Shown here: one piece after another, positions 8,287 through 16,143 of the stretch
How the letters are laid out: each line of letters starts with the position of its first letter
Position numbering within the stretch: position 1 is the first letter of the stretch
NCBI RefSeq assembly: GCF_902506655.1
Contig: NZ_LR734808.1
Location: 558,001 to 622,000, forward strand
Reading direction: 5' to 3'
DNA length: 64,000 nucleotides
Source of the DNA: Marinoscillum sp. 108
GTDB taxonomy: Bacteria; Bacteroidota; Bacteroidia; Cytophagales; Cyclobacteriaceae
The notes under the pieces: generated by a model
What the model saw: the letters and a program-made list of their open reading frames with translations, nothing else
Databases searched by the model: none
What the model was told of the DNA's origin: nothing
Made by a program: the position numbers and the translations under genes

Positions 8287-11200
8287 TTATTGAATGCCTG
8301 AAATGAATTCGATTTCGATATTGGTCTGGTTATATTGGTTGAGGATGTCCAAGTAGTTAAACCGAACAGATAGTGACCGATTGAGTCCCTGTACGTATTC
8401 CACATAACCTATTTCACCACTTTCAAATCCTTTTTGGGCTTGTTTTAGAATAAGTTCAGCTTGTGGTAAGGCATTTTGCTCGTAATAATCAAGGCTGGCC
8501 TGAAATTTTTGGTATTGTTGAATCAGAGATTTTAACCTGCCTTGCAATTCGTTAGTTATAGCTTCCAATTGTGCCTCGGCTTCCTGCTTTTTGAGTTCAG
8601 TTGCTTTTATCACCGAACCTTGGGATTTTGCTCCAAATAAAGGAATAGCTACGCCTACCTGAAAGCCCGTGAAACGGTCGCTAGATGTATAGGTCACTGG
8701 ATTGCCGTCTATATCCTGATTTGGTCCATTGAGCGATTGGTTAAAATAACCTACCGTGAGGTCAGGTAGTAGCCGGGATTTCTCCACTGATTTTTCTCTT
8801 TCGGCCACTTTCATTTGCTGGCGAAACCACGCCAGGGTAGGGTTATTGGTAATCCCTTGTGAATCTAACAGAGCAGTACTTTGCCGTACTTCAAGCTTGC
8901 CTGCCATTATGTCCAATGAGCCCTCAATGTTTAAGAGGGTTTGTAGCTGAGTTTGGTAAATCTCTATGTCGGCCAGATTTTGTTGTAACATGGCTTTAAT
9001 CTCAGCTACCTGCGATTCGGCTGTTGCTTTTTCGAGTAGGTTGCTTTCTCCGGTTTCATAGCGAAGGCTGGCTGCTCTTACAAAGCGTTGATAAATGCTG
9101 TCCTGCTCTATCAATAATTGCCTTTTGTTTTTCTCCAGCCACAGGAAATACCAGGTAGCCTTCACCTGTCGCACCAATTCGTTTTGGGTAGCTGTCTTTT
9201 GCCACTCACTTGCTTCCACCTGAGCATTTGCCAATTTGCTTTGGTTGGCATAAACGGTAGGGAATGCAATGGATTGTGAAATATTGAACTGGTTGTCATT
9301 ATTGTAGATACTGTTGTACTGGCCGTGGGTAAGGCTGAAATTTGTCTTGGGTAGGTTCCAACTTGCACCTCTTAAAGACCTTTCTTGCTGGGTTTGTAAA
9401 TCTGCTGCTTTAAGCCCGGGATTGTTTTGAATGGCCGTATTTATAGCCTCATCCAGCGATTGGTAGATTTTTTGAGACTCCTGCGCCTTTGCTTCAGGAA
9501 ACTGGAAGAATAACACACCAATGAATAACAATAGAGCTACCGTTCCTGGTTTTACTTTTATCCCTCTTTCAAAATAATAGTAAAGGATGGGCAGTACGAC
9601 CAATGTTAAAAAGGTGGCTGTAATCAAGCCCCCAATTACAACAGTAGCCAACGGCCGTTGCACTTCGGCACCACCTGATTGAGAGAGGGCCATAGGTAAA
9701 AAACCAAGGGAAGCCACGGCAGCAGTCATAATCACTGGACGGAGACGCACGCTCGTACCTTTGTAAATCCTTTCAAAAATATCTGTAATTCCTTCTTTTT
9801 TGAGGTGGTTGAACTCGCTGATCAGTACAATTCCATTCAATACTGCTACTCCGAACAATGCAATGAATCCAACGCCTGCTGATATACTAAAAGGCATATC
9901 TCTAAGCCAAAGGGCGAAAATGCCTCCAATCGCAGAAAGTGGAATAGCCGTAAAAATCAAGATGCCCTGCTTAATTGAACCAAAAGTGAAATAGAGTAAA
10001 ACAAAAATGAGTAGAAGAGCCAACGGAACGGCAATGGCAAGCCTTTCACGAGCTTCCACGAGGTTTTCAAACTGGCCACCATAAGAAACTGTGTAGCCAG
10101 GAGCCAATACCACTGACTGATCAATTTTCTGCTGAAGTTCTGTTACTATGCTTTCTACATCCCGGTTGCGCACATTAAAGGCTACTATGATCCTCCTTCG
10201 TGTATCGTCCCGTTGGATTTGGTATGGGCCTTCTTTGATCTCTACATCAGCGACCTGATACAGTGGTATTTGATGACCATCCTTTCGGGCAATGTATAAG
10301 TTACGAACCGACTCAACATCCTCCCGGTTGGTTTTATCCAATCTAACCACCAGATCAAAACGTCTTTCGTTTTCATATACCAATCCGGCAGATGCCCCCG
10401 CAAAAGCGGCTTGCACCGAGCGGTTAACGTCACGGATGGTCAGGCCAAATTTAGCCAGCTGTGCCCGTTTATAGTTAATTACGATCTGTGGTACTCCCGT
10501 CACTTCCTCTATATAGAGATCAACGGCTCCTTCTACACCAGATACCAGTTTTCCAATCTGCCTTGCATATTCAGAAAGTTCATCGAGGTTTTCTCCGTAA
10601 ATTTTTACGGCCACATCCTGTCGAACCCCAGTCATCAGTTCGTTGAACCGCATCTGAATGGGCTGCTGAAAGCCAAAAGTTACCCCAGGTATTACCTCCA
10701 AAGCTTCGGCCATTTTATTAGCCAGTTCTTCGCGGTTAGAGGCGGTAACCCATTCCTCCTTATCCTTTAAAATAATCATCAAATCTGCTGCTTCCACAGG
10801 CATAGGATCGGTGGGGATTTCCCCAGCACCGATTTTAGAAACTACCTGAGTTACTTCGGGGAATTTTTCCAATAAGATTTTTTCTGCCTGGGTAGTTGCT
10901 TTTATGGTGTTTTGGAGAGAGCTTCCTGTGATTACCCTTGTTTCCACGGCAAAATCACCTTCTTCTAAGGTAGGTACAAATTCACCACCCATATTGGAAA
11001 ACACCCATAAGGATATGCCAAACAATCCTAGAGCAAAGGCAATCATCAATGGCCGTTTGTGCATTGCCCAACGGATTGTAGGGTCGTACAATCTATGAAA
11101 GAAAGTCATGATCTTATCTGAAATATTGGGTTTGTATTCGGTCTTCTTGCTCAAAACCAATGCAGACATCATCGGCACATAAGTAAGCGAAAGGATAAAA

Positions 11201-12663
11201 GCGCCCAGAATAGCAAAGCTCACTGTCTGTGCCATAGGGCCAAACATTTTCCCCTCAATCCCTACTAAAGCAAGGATGGGTAGATACACGATGAGAATAA
11301 TGATCTCCCCAAATGCTGCTGAATTTCTGATTTTGCTGGCTGAATGATAGACCTCTTTGTCCATTTCCTGCTGGGTCAATTTCCTTCCTAGCTTCAGTAA
11401 ACCCAAATGGTGCAGGGTGGCTTCTACTATAATCACCGCTCCATCCACTATTAAGCCAAAGTCAATGGCTCCCAAACTCATCAGGTTGCCTGATACACCA
11501 AAAAGGTTCATCATGCCAAAGGCAAAAATGAGTGCAAGGGGAATGACCGATGCTACGATTAAACCTGCACGGAGATTTCCAAGAAGAAGCAATAAAACAA
11601 AAATCACGATCAAGGCTCCCTCTGCCAGATTTTTGCTTACTGTGCCTATGGCTGTATCGACCAGTTTGGTGCGATCAAGAAACGGTTCGATAGTAACGCC
11701 CTCAGGCAGTGTTTTGCGGATCTCTGCAATTCGGTTTTTTACATTTTCTATAACTTCTGCGGAATTTTCACCTTTCAGCATCATCACAATAGCACTGACC
11801 ACTTCGCCTTCACCATTACGGGTGGTAGCACCATACCTTACAGCACTTCCCAATTGGACTTTGGCTACATCATTGATAAGGACAGGGATTCCATTTTCAT
11901 TGTTTTTGATGAGCATATTTCGGATGTCGTCCAGACTGCTCACCAGGCCTTCACTTCTGATAAAATAGGCACTAAGATTTTTCTCGATGTAGGCTCCCCC
12001 TGTGTTTTCATTGTTTTCTTCCAATGCTTGAAAAATGTCGGCAATGGAGATGTTCATGGCTTTGAGTCTGTCGGGATCAATGGCAATCTCATATTGTTTG
12101 AGATAGCCACCGAAGCTGCTCACATCTGCCACTCCGGGAGTACCCAATAATTGCCTTCTGACAATCCAGTCCTGAATGGTGCGTAGTTCACGGGCATCAT
12201 ATTTATCTTCATAGCCCGGTTTAGTTCCTACCACATACTGATAGATTTCTCCCAGCCCGGTTGTAATTGGTGCCATCCCAGGCTGGCCGACTCCCGGTGG
12301 GATTTGTGCCTGTACATCGGTCAGGCGTTCACTTACCTGTTGCCGTGCCCAGTATACATCTACATCTTCCTTAAACACAATGGTAATCACTGATAAGCCA
12401 AAGCGGGAGAAAGAGCGTATCTCGTCTATCTCTGGTATGGTGGCCATGGTGATTTCGATTGGAAAAGTGATTAAGCGTTCCACCTCCTCAGCTGCCAAAG
12501 ATGGAGAAGAGGTGATGATCTGTACCTGATTATTTGTAATATCCGGTACGGCATCAATGGGAAGCCTCATTAGTGAATAGCCTCCCCAAATGACCAGACT
12601 CAGTGTAAGCAGGCCGATGATCAACTTGTTTTTGACTGAAAAATGAATGATTTTATCTAGCAT
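8287..12663 (-). CDS. czcA: CzcA-type heavy-metal RND transporter fused to a TolC-like outer membrane domain
   Basis: A 1458-residue fusion. Residues 1 to about 1035 are a complete HME-RND pump. TM4, around 395-408, carries the AIDFGLIVDGAV motif typical of Czc-type (Zn/Co/Cd/Ni) pumps. Residues about 1040-1060 (a positive patch, hydrophobic core LLLFIGVLFFQF, then EAKAQ) look like a signal peptide with a cleavage site. The remaining roughly 400 residues are a TolC/CzcC domain (YQSLDEAINTAIQNNPGLKAAD, then long helices). Such CzcA-TolC fusions occur in Bacteroidota. Either the linker is cleaved, releasing the outer-membrane part, or it spans the membrane. The adaptor follows 12 bp downstream. 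Confidence 0.92.
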   Translation of the reverse strand: MLDKIIHFSVKNKLIIGLLTLSLVIWGGYSLMRLPIDAVPDITNNQVQIITSSPSLAAEEVERLITFPIEITMATIPEIDEIRSFSRFGLSVITIVFKEDVDVYWARQQVSERLTDVQAQIPPGVGQPGMAPITTGLGEIYQYVVGTKPGYEDKYDARELRTIQDWIVRRQLLGTPGVADVSSFGGYLKQYEIAIDPDRLKAMNISIADIFQALEENNENTGGAYIEKNLSAYFIRSEGLVSSLDDIRNMLIKNNENGIPVLINDVAKVQLGSAVRYGATTRNGEGEVVSAIVMMLKGENSAEVIENVKNRIAEIRKTLPEGVTIEPFLDRTKLVDTAIGTVSKNLAEGALIVIFVLLLLLGNLRAGLIVASVIPLALIFAFGMMNLFGVSGNLMSLGAIDFGLIVDGAVIIVEATLHHLGLLKLGRKLTQQEMDKEVYHSASKIRNSAAFGEIIILIVYLPILALVGIEGKMFGPMAQTVSFAILGAFILSLTYVPMMSALVLSKKTEYKPNISDKIMTFFHRLYDPTIRWAMHKRPLMIAFALGLFGISLWVFSNMGGEFVPTLEEGDFAVETRVITGSSLQNTIKATTQAEKILLEKFPEVTQVVSKIGAGEIPTDPMPVEAADLMIILKDKEEWVTASNREELANKMAEALEVIPGVTFGFQQPIQMRFNELMTGVRQDVAVKIYGENLDELSEYARQIGKLVSGVEGAVDLYIEEVTGVPQIVINYKRAQLAKFGLTIRDVNRSVQAAFAGASAGLVYENERRFDLVVRLDKTNREDVESVRNLYIARKDGHQIPLYQVADVEIKEGPYQIQRDDTRRRIIVAFNVRNRDVESIVTELQQKIDQSVVLAPGYTVSYGGQFENLVEARERLAIAVPLALLLIFVLLYFTFGSIKQGILIFTAIPLSAIGGIFALWLRDMPFSISAGVGFIALFGVAVLNGIVLISEFNHLKKEGITDIFERIYKGTSVRLRPVIMTAAVASLGFLPMALSQSGGAEVQRPLATVVIGGLITATFLTLVVLPILYYYFERGIKVKPGTVALLLFIGVLFFQFPEAKAQESQKIYQSLDEAINTAIQNNPGLKAADLQTQQERSLRGASWNLPKTNFSLTHGQYNSIYNNDNQFNISQSIAFPTVYANQSKLANAQVEASEWQKTATQNELVRQVKATWYFLWLEKNKRQLLIEQDSIYQRFVRAASLRYETGESNLLEKATAESQVAEIKAMLQQNLADIEIYQTQLQTLLNIEGSLDIMAGKLEVRQSTALLDSQGITNNPTLAWFRQQMKVAEREKSVEKSRLLPDLTVGYFNQSLNGPNQDIDGNPVTYTSSDRFTGFQVGVAIPLFGAKSQGSVIKATELKKQEAEAQLEAITNELQGRLKSLIQQYQKFQASLDYYEQNALPQAELILKQAQKGFESGEIGYVEYVQGLNRSLSVRFNYLDILNQYNQTNIEIEFISGIQ

Positions 12664-12711
12664 TTATTCCGTATTTTATTTCCTGATTTAATGAATTGAA
12701 AGGGGCATATA

Positions 12712-12774
12712 TATCCCACATCGGGGATACCAGACGGCACGGCAAAATGTATTTAAGTCATTGCCTTTGGCAAT
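12712..12774 (-). promoter_or_regulatory. Two short dyads in the leader of the Czc operon, candidate operator or leader hairpins
   Basis: The 147-bp gap before the CzcA gene contains two perfect inverted repeats: ATTGCC-TTT-GGCAAT (12760-12774) and TATCCC-ACATCG-GGGATA (12712-12729). The first has the size and symmetry of a Fur-superfamily operator and a Fur-family gene lies just upstream in the same cluster, so metal-dependent control here is plausible. The second could equally be an RNA hairpin. The assignment is inferred from symmetry and position only. Confidence 0.4.
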
Positions 12775-12810
12775 AATTTAAAGATTGATTTCTGTGGGTG
12801 TCTGGAAAAA

Positions 12811-13209
12811 TCAGGCCTTGGGAGGCTGGAAAGGAGATTCACAGTACTCAGAGCAAAGAGAAAAGCTATAAGTAGAAACTTTAACTTGGTTGGTAAGGCA
12901 GAAATTTTCTATTTCAGGAAAATACTGAAAAAGGGTCATAAATACGGGCCCATGACAGCACTGATGCTGGCCATGAAAGGGTAGGTCATCATCTTTGTCA
13001 TGGTCATGATGCCCCGAACTATTTTCATCGTGGTGTACATAATCTTCAACCAAAAACTCTAAAAATGTGTCACCACCCTTTGCCTTGTGTTCTTCAAAGT
13101 GCGAGAAAAGGTCAGGTAGTTTTTTCAACTCGCAGCACATGTCCAAATTGGGGGACATAACCTGCAAGATGAAAATCAATGAGAATGATATGTGTACTAT
13201 AAGCTTCAC
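12811..13209 (-). CDS. Small secreted His/Cys-rich protein of unknown function
   Basis: A 132-residue protein with an N-terminal signal-like segment (MKLIVHISFSLIFILQVMS), a CC pair at about residues 25-26, then a histidine and aspartate cluster in the middle (VHHDENSSGHHDHDKDDD), a HGQHQCCHG segment and further cysteines near the C-terminus. The composition is that of a periplasmic metal-binding or metal-sensing protein. It sits between the Fur-family regulator (45 bp) and the Czc pump (147 bp). I do not recognise a named family; it may be a distant analogue of the HYC_CC_PP protein heading the Cus unit. Confidence 0.7.
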   Translation of the reverse strand: MKLIVHISFSLIFILQVMSPNLDMCCELKKLPDLFSHFEEHKAKGGDTFLEFLVEDYVHHDENSSGHHDHDKDDDLPFHGQHQCCHGPVFMTLFQYFPEIENFCLTNQVKVSTYSFSLCSEYCESPFQPPKA

Positions 13210-13254
13210 TTGCTACAAATGTATTGATTTAGGAATGCAACCTGTTTGCAAAGT

Positions 13255-13665
13255 TTAGGTACAATTTGCACAAGTGCCTTTGTACACCATGCTGGCACTG
13301 GCGGCTTTGAATCCTGAAGGAATAACAGTTTGAGGTATTTTGGATTGTGTCAGGCAGTATGTCTCGCCACACGTTATGCAATGAAAGTGGATATGCTGGT
13401 CCTGTGGTTCACATTCGCATCCTTCTTCACAGAGTGCATATTTAACAGAACCTGTACCGTCATCAATGCTATGGATCAGCTTCTTGTCTTCAAAGGTTTT
13501 GAGTGTTCTATAAAGTGTTGCCTTATCCGCTTGCTCGAATTTTGCGTCTAGATCACTCAAACTGATGGCTGCACCAGATTCTACCAATTTTCTAAGCACT
13601 AATAGGCGCATTGTGGTTGGCTTAATTTTTCGATCTTCTAGTTTATTTTCTAAATTTTCTTTCAT
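13255..13665 (-). CDS. Fur-family metal-responsive transcriptional regulator
   Basis: The winged-helix DNA-binding half includes TTMRLLVLRKLVES and the recognition helix KATLYRTLKTFEDKKLI. The dimerisation half has HIHFHCITCGETYCL and a second pair, CANC, near the C-terminus, consistent with a structural Zn site (two CxxC) and a regulatory His-rich site. I chose the ATG at 13665 (136 residues), which overlaps the stop of the Argonaute gene as ATGA; an ATG nine bases upstream (13674) is also possible. The location directly before the Czc genes suggests it controls metal efflux, but it is physically coupled to the pAgo gene. Zur-like versus Fur-like sensing cannot be told. Confidence 0.88.
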   Translation of the reverse strand: MKENLENKLEDRKIKPTTMRLLVLRKLVESGAAISLSDLDAKFEQADKATLYRTLKTFEDKKLIHSIDDGTGSVKYALCEEGCECEPQDQHIHFHCITCGETYCLTQSKIPQTVIPSGFKAASASMVYKGTCANCT

Positions 13666-15722
13666 AAAAACCACAAATTGTTCTTGCCGTAAGGCGGTAT
13701 TTCTTCACCTACGAAATGAGGGGCGATTTGAGCCACCATTTCGGGGTATTTGATTGTTACTGGTAAGTTCTGTTGCCTGATTGATTTCCAATACATTCTA
13801 CTGAACTGATACACCTGATCTATCAACTCTCTGACTACTCGTATTTCTTGAAGCAATTCAGGTTGGGTACATTTCAGTTTGAGCTTGATAGGAAAAGGGA
13901 AGCCATCTGCCTTACTGTAATTCACTCCGTTGTATCGAGTGTTGTTGAAAAGAAGGTATTTCGCTTCTCCTATCTTAATGAATGTGCCGCTTGGCGGCAT
14001 CAATTCATTCCAAGAGTTGTCGAAGGCAACTATATCTTCTGATTCGGTTTTGTTGATAGCAATTATGAATACCGGAATCGAAAGATTCAGGTTTTCCAAT
14101 GCTTCCTGAATGGGTTCCAGTTCCTTCTCGCTCATGGTCTTGTAGAAGTGAATAATGAGCCTGTCAGGGTCTTCATTCACTGTGGCGTATTCCTTTATGG
14201 AACTGGCTATTGAACCCGCCAAAACATCCAATTCATCTTTTAGGAAATATTCAAAGCGATTGAACTTTCCATTGTTGCCGAAACTGAATGCACTACCGAT
14301 ATATTGTACACCTTCATCGACATGCTTGAAAGCTCCTACACCAACTACTAATTCGTTTTTATGGGGGGTGTTCAAACGCCAGGGAATACCATCTAATTTG
14401 GCCAACATTGCAACTGCAATGTTTGGCAAGCTGTAGACCCATCCTTCACCTTGCTCACGCATTTTGTTGGAATCAATTACCTGAGAAGTAATGTTGCGTT
14501 TCAACAAGACTTCTTTGAGTTGGTAATAGATTTCTCGTTTCTCCTTGTCGTACTCGAATTTGCCGTATGGAGTAACATAAACAGCTATGTACTTTACTTC
14601 CGGGTTTATGACTCGGTTTGATAGTTCTCTTTCGATTTCAGGAATAGGGTTTTCCTTGTCCTTAAAAACAATGCTGAATCCCTTCTCTGTATGGAACAGT
14701 AATCTGGCATAGTCATACATTCCCTTGAACCATTTGTAGCCTTTCCTGAAATACTCTTCAATCTTCACGGCCATGTCCTTATCATCTTCATGCAGGATAA
14801 AGAACAAATGGATGTTTGAGTAGGGGCTTGGTTTGAATGGCTTATGGTCTCTCAGTGCGAACTTGGGAACTTCACTTGCATTGTTGCCACCAAAGAGTAA
14901 TTGATTGCTCTCAGGTGTAGTGGTGTCAATACGAGTTATCGGAACATCCATAAAGCCTCCACTGTGCAAAGGGATTAGCTCTCTGAATTTAGGAGTATCG
15001 ATAAACTTTTTATAAAATGCCTGAATATGTGTGAGGTACTTTGGATAACGATTGTCTCGGGGCGGGGCTTCCGCAGAAATGCCCAACGCACCTTCCAAGT
15101 CTTTGTTCAGTACCGGAAAGCAATTGTCATAGTCCGGTTCTTCTTCATTTTGAATCCAATCCCATCTTTTGATTTGATTGGCATTGATAACCCAATTGAA
15201 GCATGTAGGACTTACTTGATGGATTAGTTCCGCTGCACTTTGCTTAGAGACTTTTGACTGACCATCATAGGATAGCAGTATTTCAGGAAACTTGCTAACG
15301 GTATTCAGTTGGACTTTGAGCGAGAAACGCTCATATATCCACCATTGAGAGGTTTCATTTTTTCGAGACTTTAACCATACCTGGTTCTCCTTCACAAAGC
15401 CAACCTTTACTATTTGTTTTTGAATGGAGCGGAAATAGAAATTGATTTGGCGGTTGTAGTATCTCCTTATCAGGTCGGGATTCTCGGTCTTAAAATCTAT
15501 CTGCAAAGGCTGGAAGCCTTCAGTCTCGCCTGTGAATGTGGTATAAAGCTCGTTGGTGCTATTTCTAACAACATTGGGAAACAAACTCTCTGCTTCATTT
15601 GGAAATAGCGTGAAGTGTAGCTTTTGGCTTTTTCCGTTGTCCTGATCTGAAAAGTAAAAAGTGATTGGAGCTTTCGGCCAATCGAATGTCAGAATATTAA
15701 AGAATAGTGAGTTTTTTCCCAT
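13662..15722 (-). CDS. Long prokaryotic Argonaute (pAgo), PIWI active site degenerate
   Basis: A 686-residue protein with the pAgo layout: N/L1-like region to about 190 (KFPEILLSYDG), little room for a full PAZ, L2 with SGGFMDVPIT and LLFGGN (255-280), MID (about 300-445) and PIWI (450-686). The MID 5'-phosphate pocket is intact: Y399/Y400 with K403, Q414 and K442 (AKLDGIPWRL). In PIWI the first catalytic Asp position reads VGVG (G463), E497 may keep the Glu finger, the third position is HFYK (525-528) instead of the usual RDG, and the last is YPEMVA (E661). This predicts guide and target binding without cleavage. It lies 5 bp after the XRE gene and overlaps the Fur gene by four bases. Defence against plasmids or phages is the usual pAgo role; no known effector is adjacent. 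Confidence 0.88.
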   Translation of the reverse strand: MGKNSLFFNILTFDWPKAPITFYFSDQDNGKSQKLHFTLFPNEAESLFPNVVRNSTNELYTTFTGETEGFQPLQIDFKTENPDLIRRYYNRQINFYFRSIQKQIVKVGFVKENQVWLKSRKNETSQWWIYERFSLKVQLNTVSKFPEILLSYDGQSKVSKQSAAELIHQVSPTCFNWVINANQIKRWDWIQNEEEPDYDNCFPVLNKDLEGALGISAEAPPRDNRYPKYLTHIQAFYKKFIDTPKFRELIPLHSGGFMDVPITRIDTTTPESNQLLFGGNNASEVPKFALRDHKPFKPSPYSNIHLFFILHEDDKDMAVKIEEYFRKGYKWFKGMYDYARLLFHTEKGFSIVFKDKENPIPEIERELSNRVINPEVKYIAVYVTPYGKFEYDKEKREIYYQLKEVLLKRNITSQVIDSNKMREQGEGWVYSLPNIAVAMLAKLDGIPWRLNTPHKNELVVGVGAFKHVDEGVQYIGSAFSFGNNGKFNRFEYFLKDELDVLAGSIASSIKEYATVNEDPDRLIIHFYKTMSEKELEPIQEALENLNLSIPVFIIAINKTESEDIVAFDNSWNELMPPSGTFIKIGEAKYLLFNNTRYNGVNYSKADGFPFPIKLKLKCTQPELLQEIRVVRELIDQVYQFSRMYWKSIRQQNLPVTIKYPEMVAQIAPHFVGEEIPPYGKNNLWFL

Positions 15723-15727
15723 AGCGT

Positions 15728-16021
15728 TTATTTTCCTTTATTCTTTTTGAGTGTTGTCGCAGCATTTTGTAATGCCTCCAAGGCTACTTCCTCACTGCTA
15801 ACAATGTCTAATATTTGATCAGAAAGCCACAGTGAAAGGAGTTGGTTAACATCAAAATCCAATAGTTCTGCAAGTTGAACAACATGCTCACGCTTTGCCC
15901 TTCTGTCTCCACGCTCAATCTTGCTAAACATAGGGGTGTCTATTTCCAAACTTGCTGCAAGTTGTCTTTGTAATAATCCTCTTTTTTCACGTAGCTGTTT
16001 GATTTGCTCACCAAAATGCAT
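15728..16021 (-). CDS. XRE-family helix-turn-helix regulator
   Basis: A 97-residue protein whose first 60 residues form a Cro/CI-type HTH (EQIKQLREKRGLLQRQLAASLEIDTPMFSKIERGDR) followed by a short helical tail ending KKNKGK. In Bacteroidota, small XRE proteins of this type often accompany restriction-modification and other defence genes as controllers. It is separated from the pAgo start by only five bases and read in the same direction, so they form one unit. It probably autoregulates from the gap upstream, where a TGAC-TT-GTCA dyad occurs. Confidence 0.88.
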   Translation of the reverse strand: MHFGEQIKQLREKRGLLQRQLAASLEIDTPMFSKIERGDRRAKREHVVQLAELLDFDVNQLLSLWLSDQILDIVSSEEVALEALQNAATTLKKNKGK

Positions 16022-16035
16022 GACCTTTCAATTTA

Positions 16036-16045
16036 TGACTTGTCA
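16036..16045 (-). promoter_or_regulatory. TGACTTGTCA dyad upstream of XRE-pAgo unit, candidate operator
   Basis: The 122-bp gap between the DUF3987 gene and the XRE gene contains the palindrome TGAC-TT-GTCA, 15 bp before the XRE start codon, followed on the plus strand by a further half-like TTTGAC. Cro-type controllers commonly bind such short dyads at their own promoter. The assignment rests only on symmetry and position. Confidence 0.35.
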
Positions 16046-16143
16046 ATATTTGACTAATATAAGAAAATAAAGGGATAATAAAGGCAAAGATTTGGAAGTG
16101 AGTTACTTCAGGGTTTTAAGGAAACCGAGGAAGCCAAGGACGG

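Noticed and set aside
11357-11968. Plus-strand open frame of 203 codons
   Set aside because: It is antisense to the well-supported CzcA pump and has a Ser/Pro-rich shadow composition.
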